Assembly (NCBI GenBank): GCA_037176705.1
Contig: CM073886.1
Location: 89,749,501-89,813,500 of the forward strand
Length of the DNA stretch: 64,000 nt
Source of the DNA: Molossus alvarezi
Lineage: Eukaryota; Chordata; Mammalia; Chiroptera; Molossidae
Reading direction: 5' to 3'
Shown: piece after piece, positions 60,016 through 64,000 of the stretch
How positions within the stretch are numbered: the stretch's first letter is position 1
Layout of the letters: the number at the start of each line of letters is the position of its first letter
Program-made: the position numbers and the translations under genes
Notes under the pieces: model-generated
What the model was told of the DNA's origin: nothing
What the model saw: the letters and a program-made list of their open reading frames with translations, nothing else
The model's database searches: none

Positions 60016-60333
60016 CTTGTCCTGGCCAGTTTGGCTCAGCAGTTAGAGTGTCGTCCCACAGACCGAAGAGTCTCAGGTTCGATTCCAGTCAAGGGTACAT
60101 ACCTGGGTTGCAGGTTTGATCTCAAGCCCCAGTCAGGATCATACAGGAGGCAGCCAATCAATGTGTCTGTCTCATATCCATGTTTCTCTGTTTCTCTCCC
60201 TCTCTCTTTCCCTCTTCCTCACTCTCTTTCCCTCTTCCTCTCTCTCTTTCCTCCACCCTCCCTCCCTCTCTTCCACTCTCTCTAAAAATCAATGGAAAAA
60301 TGTCCTTGGGTGAGGACTAACAAAATAAAATAA
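60016..60333 (+). repeat. Ves SINE, type C, with long pyrimidine tract
   Basis: Exact 13-bp target duplication AATAATTTGCCTA at 60003-60015 and 60334-60346. A box TGGCTCAGCAG and a perfect B box GGTTCGATTCC (60076-60086). The pyrimidine tract at 60182-60283 has internal near-repeats of CTCTCTTTCCCTCTTCCTC. Tail TCCTTGGGTGAGGACTAACA. Confidence 0.97.
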
Positions 60334-60346
60334 AATAATTTGCCTA

Positions 60347-60799
60347 GCAAGAAGCCAAGGCAAAGTTCAGACCTCTTAACTGTTACACCAACACTCCCAA
60401 TGAAACTTCCAGAAACCCTGTAACCCATTCCCACTGACAGCAGTCTCATTCTGAGCACTAATGAAGACATCCCCGTGTCACTAATATTTTAAGGTTAGTT
60501 GTCGATGTATCATCAGAAATGAATTCCTTTAAACATATAGCCAAAGATGGCTTACTGCTACAAGCATGATTGTAATGAATAATCAAAAATTATCTAAACA
60601 GAAAACAGTTTGCCAACACCAACGGGAAAATAAGTATTGATTTATAGTCAAAACCTTTCATTTGTACAAACCCACTCAACCCATTAACCTGACCAACTAA
60701 AACCTAGAATCAGAGCTCTGTTAAATCTTAGCCCTGACTTTAACAAAAGACACTTAATCCAAGCTCTTAAATGCCAAAAGCACAGGAACCTACCTGCTA
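60347..60799. other. Unassigned non-coding DNA
   Basis: No recognised gene or repeat. Confidence 0.5.
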
Positions 60800-60905
60800 A
60801 GTGGTGCTTCATTCATTCAATAATCAATCATTCAACCCTCATTTATTACATGCCACACCTGTGCTCGGCTCTGGGCTACAGAGATGACCAAGAGGCTGGG
60901 ACCTT
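60800..60905 (-). repeat. L2 LINE 3' end
   Basis: TTCATTCATTCAATAATCAA, CTCATTTATTACATGCCACA CCTGTGCTCGGCTCTGGGCT ACAGAGATGACCAAGA matches the antisense L2 terminus. Confidence 0.7.
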
Positions 60906-60954
60906 AAGGAGTGCAAAGTGTTCCTCAATGGTCTCTGAAAACCTGCTCCTCTCC

Positions 60955-61100
60955 AATCTCTTCCCAAAATTCTCCCCCTCATTTGTATAATGTTGAGAAG
61001 ATAACTTAGCTACAGCATGGTAATTAAATAAGCAAATGCACGTAAAACACTCAGGATGCTGTCTCGATACACAATATGCCTCGAGTGCCATTGTGGGCAA
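60955..61100 (-). repeat. MIR SINE fragment
   Basis: Antisense MIR pattern: CCCTCATTTGTATAATGTTG, GGTAATTAAATAAGCAAATG CACGTAAAACACTCAGGATG CTGTCTCG. Confidence 0.58.
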
Positions 61101-61194
61101 TGTAGTATTACCCAATAAATGCCATACGCTCTCCCTGCTGCAGAGATCTGAGCTGATATGACATTGTTCCCACTCGGAGGAGTCTGCAAGCTAG

Positions 61195-61240
61195 TGAGAG
61201 AAAGAAACAGAGGGAGAGAGAGAGAGAGGGAGAGAGGGAT
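61195..61240. repeat. GA-rich simple repeat
   Basis: GAGAGAAAGAAACAGAGGGA followed by GAGAGAGAGAGGGAGAGAGG. Purine-only except one C. Confidence 0.88.
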
Positions 61241-61344
61241 TAACTATTAACTCTAGTACAAAAAGAAATGTGTACAAAATGGGAATGAGAGAACAGATGA
61301 AATATCAGAAAAGGCTGTGCAAACTGTTAAATATTAACAATATT

Positions 61345-61471
61345 CAGGGTGTCCCAAAAATATGTACACAGGATGCCTGTAGGTTCCATTACATTTTGAA
61401 AATGAAATGTATTTTAATAAACACTGGCTTTATAGTTATTCAAAGTTGTGTATACATTTCTGGGATGCCCT
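61345..61471. mobile_element. Small mariner-like MITE
   Basis: 127 bp with terminal inverted repeats. The left reads AGGGTGTCCCAAAAATATGT ACACA; the right, reverse-complemented, reads AGGGCATCCCAGAAATGTAT ACACA. Twenty of 25 positions agree and all five differences are transitions. GGGTGTCCCA-type ends are typical of mariner elements. No transposase inside. The flanking TA duplication is not clear. Confidence 0.72.
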
Positions 61472-63795
61472 ATATATACAATCTGGCATGTCCCAGAAAC
61501 AAAGATAATACAGCAAAACCCTTCTATCTTCAACTGTTAACATTTTAAAAAGAAATCAAGGTGGTCTACTTATGTTAATAGCACCCATAATGTCACACTC
61601 ACTTTCTACCTCCCCTTACACACTTTGTCTTCAGTAGTCTTCAAAGATGATTGATATGCAAAGGGAGAGCCCTACAGCACTACAAGATGTCCAATCATTT
61701 TTGTTTTTGTTTTTTTTTAATCTAGCTTGTTCAGCACAGAATAATAAGGCAGGAAAATCACACCGGGACATTATAAGGGAAAAAGGTAAGCAACAAAGTA
61801 AGAACAAAACGAGCTTTCAAATTAGTTTTTGGTGAATCATAAAATTCAGTAACCAAAAGGCCTTTTCCCCAGACATCCCATTTAACAAAGGTTTTCCTAC
61901 AATCTTCCCACAAAAGTGGTTTCTCCTGTTCTTTTTAAAATTTCGATGACCAAGCTGTAGATGGGAAGGGGTGGAAAGAAACCAGAATGAATTAGAACAA
62001 GGAATGACAGGTAACCTAATCCACAGAAAGTGATGACTCAGAATAAGTTTAAAGGAATTTTAAAAAGTATGATTTTAGCAGGTTACAAAAGTGTCATGTG
62101 GCTACTCTACTAGCATAACTATTCTCAATTGGTCTTACTCCAAAACTTTTAAAAACGGTTGCCCTCAGCTTTCTCCAGGAAGAAATGTTTTCATTTCAAA
62201 AACAAAACTCTTGAAAACGAAAGTGATACTGATGTTTTAGTAAAGAAAACCAAGAGAGTTCAAATTTGTCATTCCCATTTCATCTCGTCCTCCCCCAGAG
62301 AATGTGCCCCACGGCTGAGACCCACCCATCGCCACAATTAAAGTTGTTCCTAAAAGGTCTTAAAGGCTGTTTTCCCAGCCAGCAATGAACTGGGGGTAGC
62401 TTCTTAGAGCAACTGACTGCACGTAGAACAAAAGACCCAAGAAATTCCAAGGAAATAAGGTAGCACATTAAAGTTTACGAAGGTAAAAATTCAAACAGTA
62501 GAGATAAATAACTTAAAGTGGCAGAACGCAGGGCAAAGTGAAGATGGTCTTTCTTACTTGACAAGTACTTCTCTCATCGCCTTGGTCCTCATGCTCACGC
62601 GCGCATGGTCTCTCACTGGGGCCACGTGGACGGCGTGGCACTTCTACTTACCAATCTGATAAAAGCCACAAGAACGGGGAGGTCGGCATTTTCTTGGGTC
62701 TTCCCCAAATGTACTCTACTCATTAGAGATGAGTCTGCAGTTCTCGTGCTCAGGTAGAACTTGTCAGGGGTCCTTTCTCTCCCAGCAAGCACTGGGGCTA
62801 CCCTCTCCTCTGGAGCAACTCTCTCCTGGTGTCCCACAGCCTCTAACTGAGCATCCCCTTTTAAAACCAGAAGCCTGGGGTGAAGGCTGCAACCAAGCCT
62901 CAGGTGATTTCAATTAAGCACTCCAGCTAAAACTAAGAGAGGTGTAAAACAAATTTCTCGAGTTTCGGTATACAGGGGCTAGACATATTCCTATGGAACC
63001 AATTTATTCATGAAGAACCTATTTGTAAAAATCATCATTTCACCTTCCTACACAAAATGGATTTCACCACACTGCATTCTATTTCAGTACCTTAATGTAG
63101 TTTAGCTAGCAGTGTTTGCCCTAAGAAGCAATTTTAGATTGGTAATTTCTGTGACTATAGGTCTCGATGACAGAGTGCAGTGATGTAAGATTTTAACCAC
63201 CGATTCCAACCCAATTTTAGTTTATTTCCCCTCCCACGGATGAGGCCCTGGGGCCCTTCCTGTACTACGGAAGGTGTGGGCATCTCTGCACAAGGAAATG
63301 CCTGAACAGACAAATGTTAACACCAGAAGCCCGGGATAGAACGGTACTATTTTTCAAACCAACACAGAAAGGCACAAAATAATCAGCTAAGATTGAACTA
63401 CAGACCTAACTTCTCAGCTTATTTTAAAAAGGCAGCTGACTAAGTTCTAAGGTAGAGATCAAAACATCTGTGAGCTTGCCATCCACCAAAAACCACAAAA
63501 TCAAGAACATTAAAAATAAATCTTCATTTTCCACAGGACAGCCTATGAATTTTGTTAAGAGAAGAAAGCCAATATGTCAGTCTCGCCGGCCTCCTTCCCA
63601 CCTCCCCACCACTCCTTTTCCCTATATCAATACAAAGCATTTTGGCCCAAAGGTTCAGTGAAAGTAAGTACCTTAATAAAAATTCGATTGACTGAGTCCA
63701 GAGGGGAATTGATGGGCTAGCAAAGGAGTACAGGCCTTGAGTACAAATGTATAAGCTGTCTCACAGACACACGTCTGGTTATGAATTCAAATCAT
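61472..63795. other. Unassigned non-coding DNA
   Basis: About 2.3 kb. It includes T9 near 61708-61719. A possible scrap of a hAT-like (MER5-like) end lies near 62901-62940 (CTCAGGTGATTTCAATTAAG). A 74-codon minus-strand frame (62613-62837) has a GT splice-donor-like GTAAGT nearby but no recognisable domain. Confidence 0.45.
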
Positions 63796-63809
63796 TAAAT
63801 AAGCAGTGA

Positions 63810-63931
63810 GTACCCTGGCCGGTTTGGCTCAGCGGTTGGAGTGTCGGCCTGCGGACCAGAGAGCCCCAGGTTTGGTTCCTGCTAGCGGCACACACCAAAA
63901 TAATTAATTAATTAATCAATTAATTAATAGA
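63810..63931 (+). repeat. Ves SINE consisting of tRNA-like head only
   Basis: Head TACCCTGGCCGGTTTGGCTC AGCGG to GGTTCCTGCTAGCGGCACAC at 63810-63896 is type A. The rest of the SINE body is absent, and an AATTAATTAATTAATCAATT-type tail follows directly. Exact 14-bp target duplication TAAATAAGCAGTGA at 63796-63809 and 63932-63945. Confidence 0.95.
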
Positions 63932-64000
63932 TAAATAAGCAGTGAAGCTTTTCGTTAAGAGAAGGTGGAGGAGCTACCAGAAATTTCACACAAGTTCTAG

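Noticed and set aside
62613..62837. Possible minus-strand exon with GTAAGT-like donor
   Set aside because: No acceptor, no domain and short length; the donor motif alone occurs often by chance.

Overview
This is a mammalian, non-coding window, most likely from a vespertilionid-type (yangochiropteran) bat. The diagnostic signal is a set of 22 copies of the Ves SINE. Ves is a tRNA-derived, Pol III-type retroposon that I recognise by its head (a 'CCTGGCCGGTTTGGCTCAGC' type start), its pyrimidine tract and its '...GTGAGGAT + A-rich' or '...AATCAATAAA' tail. Many copies keep exact 10-17 bp target-site duplications (TSDs). Behind them lies the usual eutherian background of ancient L2, MIR, L1, MaLR LTR and DNA-transposon relics. 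All repeat names come from remembered consensus sequences, not from a database search.

I find no protein-coding gene, no exon I would defend, and no tRNA, rRNA or snRNA gene. The longest open frames (151-156 codons) match nothing I know, lack codon-level support and often run through repeats. The window reads as intergenic or intronic DNA of an unidentified locus.

Layout. 1-9.5 kb: the window opens inside an old L1 ORF2 relic on the + strand. Then come a Ves copy (2.9 kb), a MIR (4.8 kb) and two minus-strand Ves copies (6.3 and 7.8 kb). 9.3-10 kb: a MaLR-like LTR split by a Ves copy. 10-20.5 kb: L2, MIR and L1 3' ends, a (TA)n tract, an MLT1-type LTR (18.5-19 kb) and a 29-bp minisatellite. 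20.8-31.7 kb: Ves-rich. It holds six Ves copies, an L1 piece joined to an approximately 790-bp Tigger-like relic (25.7-26.7 kb), and an L2 split by a Ves copy (30.3-31.7 kb). 32.6-47.2 kb: an L1 relic, an MLT1-type LTR (39.6 kb), several Ves copies, and an L2 that appears to be interrupted by a multi-part insertion (44.4-47.2 kb). 47.2-57.4 kb: repeat-poor, with the 53-57 kb part visibly richer in G+C and CpG. 57.4-64 kb: two antisense L1 3' ends, one split by Ves, then truncated Ves copies and a small mariner MITE (61.35 kb).

The Ves copies fall into four visible types. Type A (long body, GTGAGGAT tail): 2934, 28357, 30863, 33483, 35435, 45218, 52024, 59718, 63810. Type B (short body, AATCAATAAA tail): 9598, 20822, 24901, 27661, 36244, 42095, 45588, 57623. 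Type C (intermediate): 6316, 28867, 60016. Type D (oldest): 7792, 43541. The most interesting observations concern these SINEs: a CTCF-core-like motif in the best-preserved type B copies, a copy made only of the tRNA-like head, and a head-to-head pair. I see no evidence for a new multi-gene biological system here.
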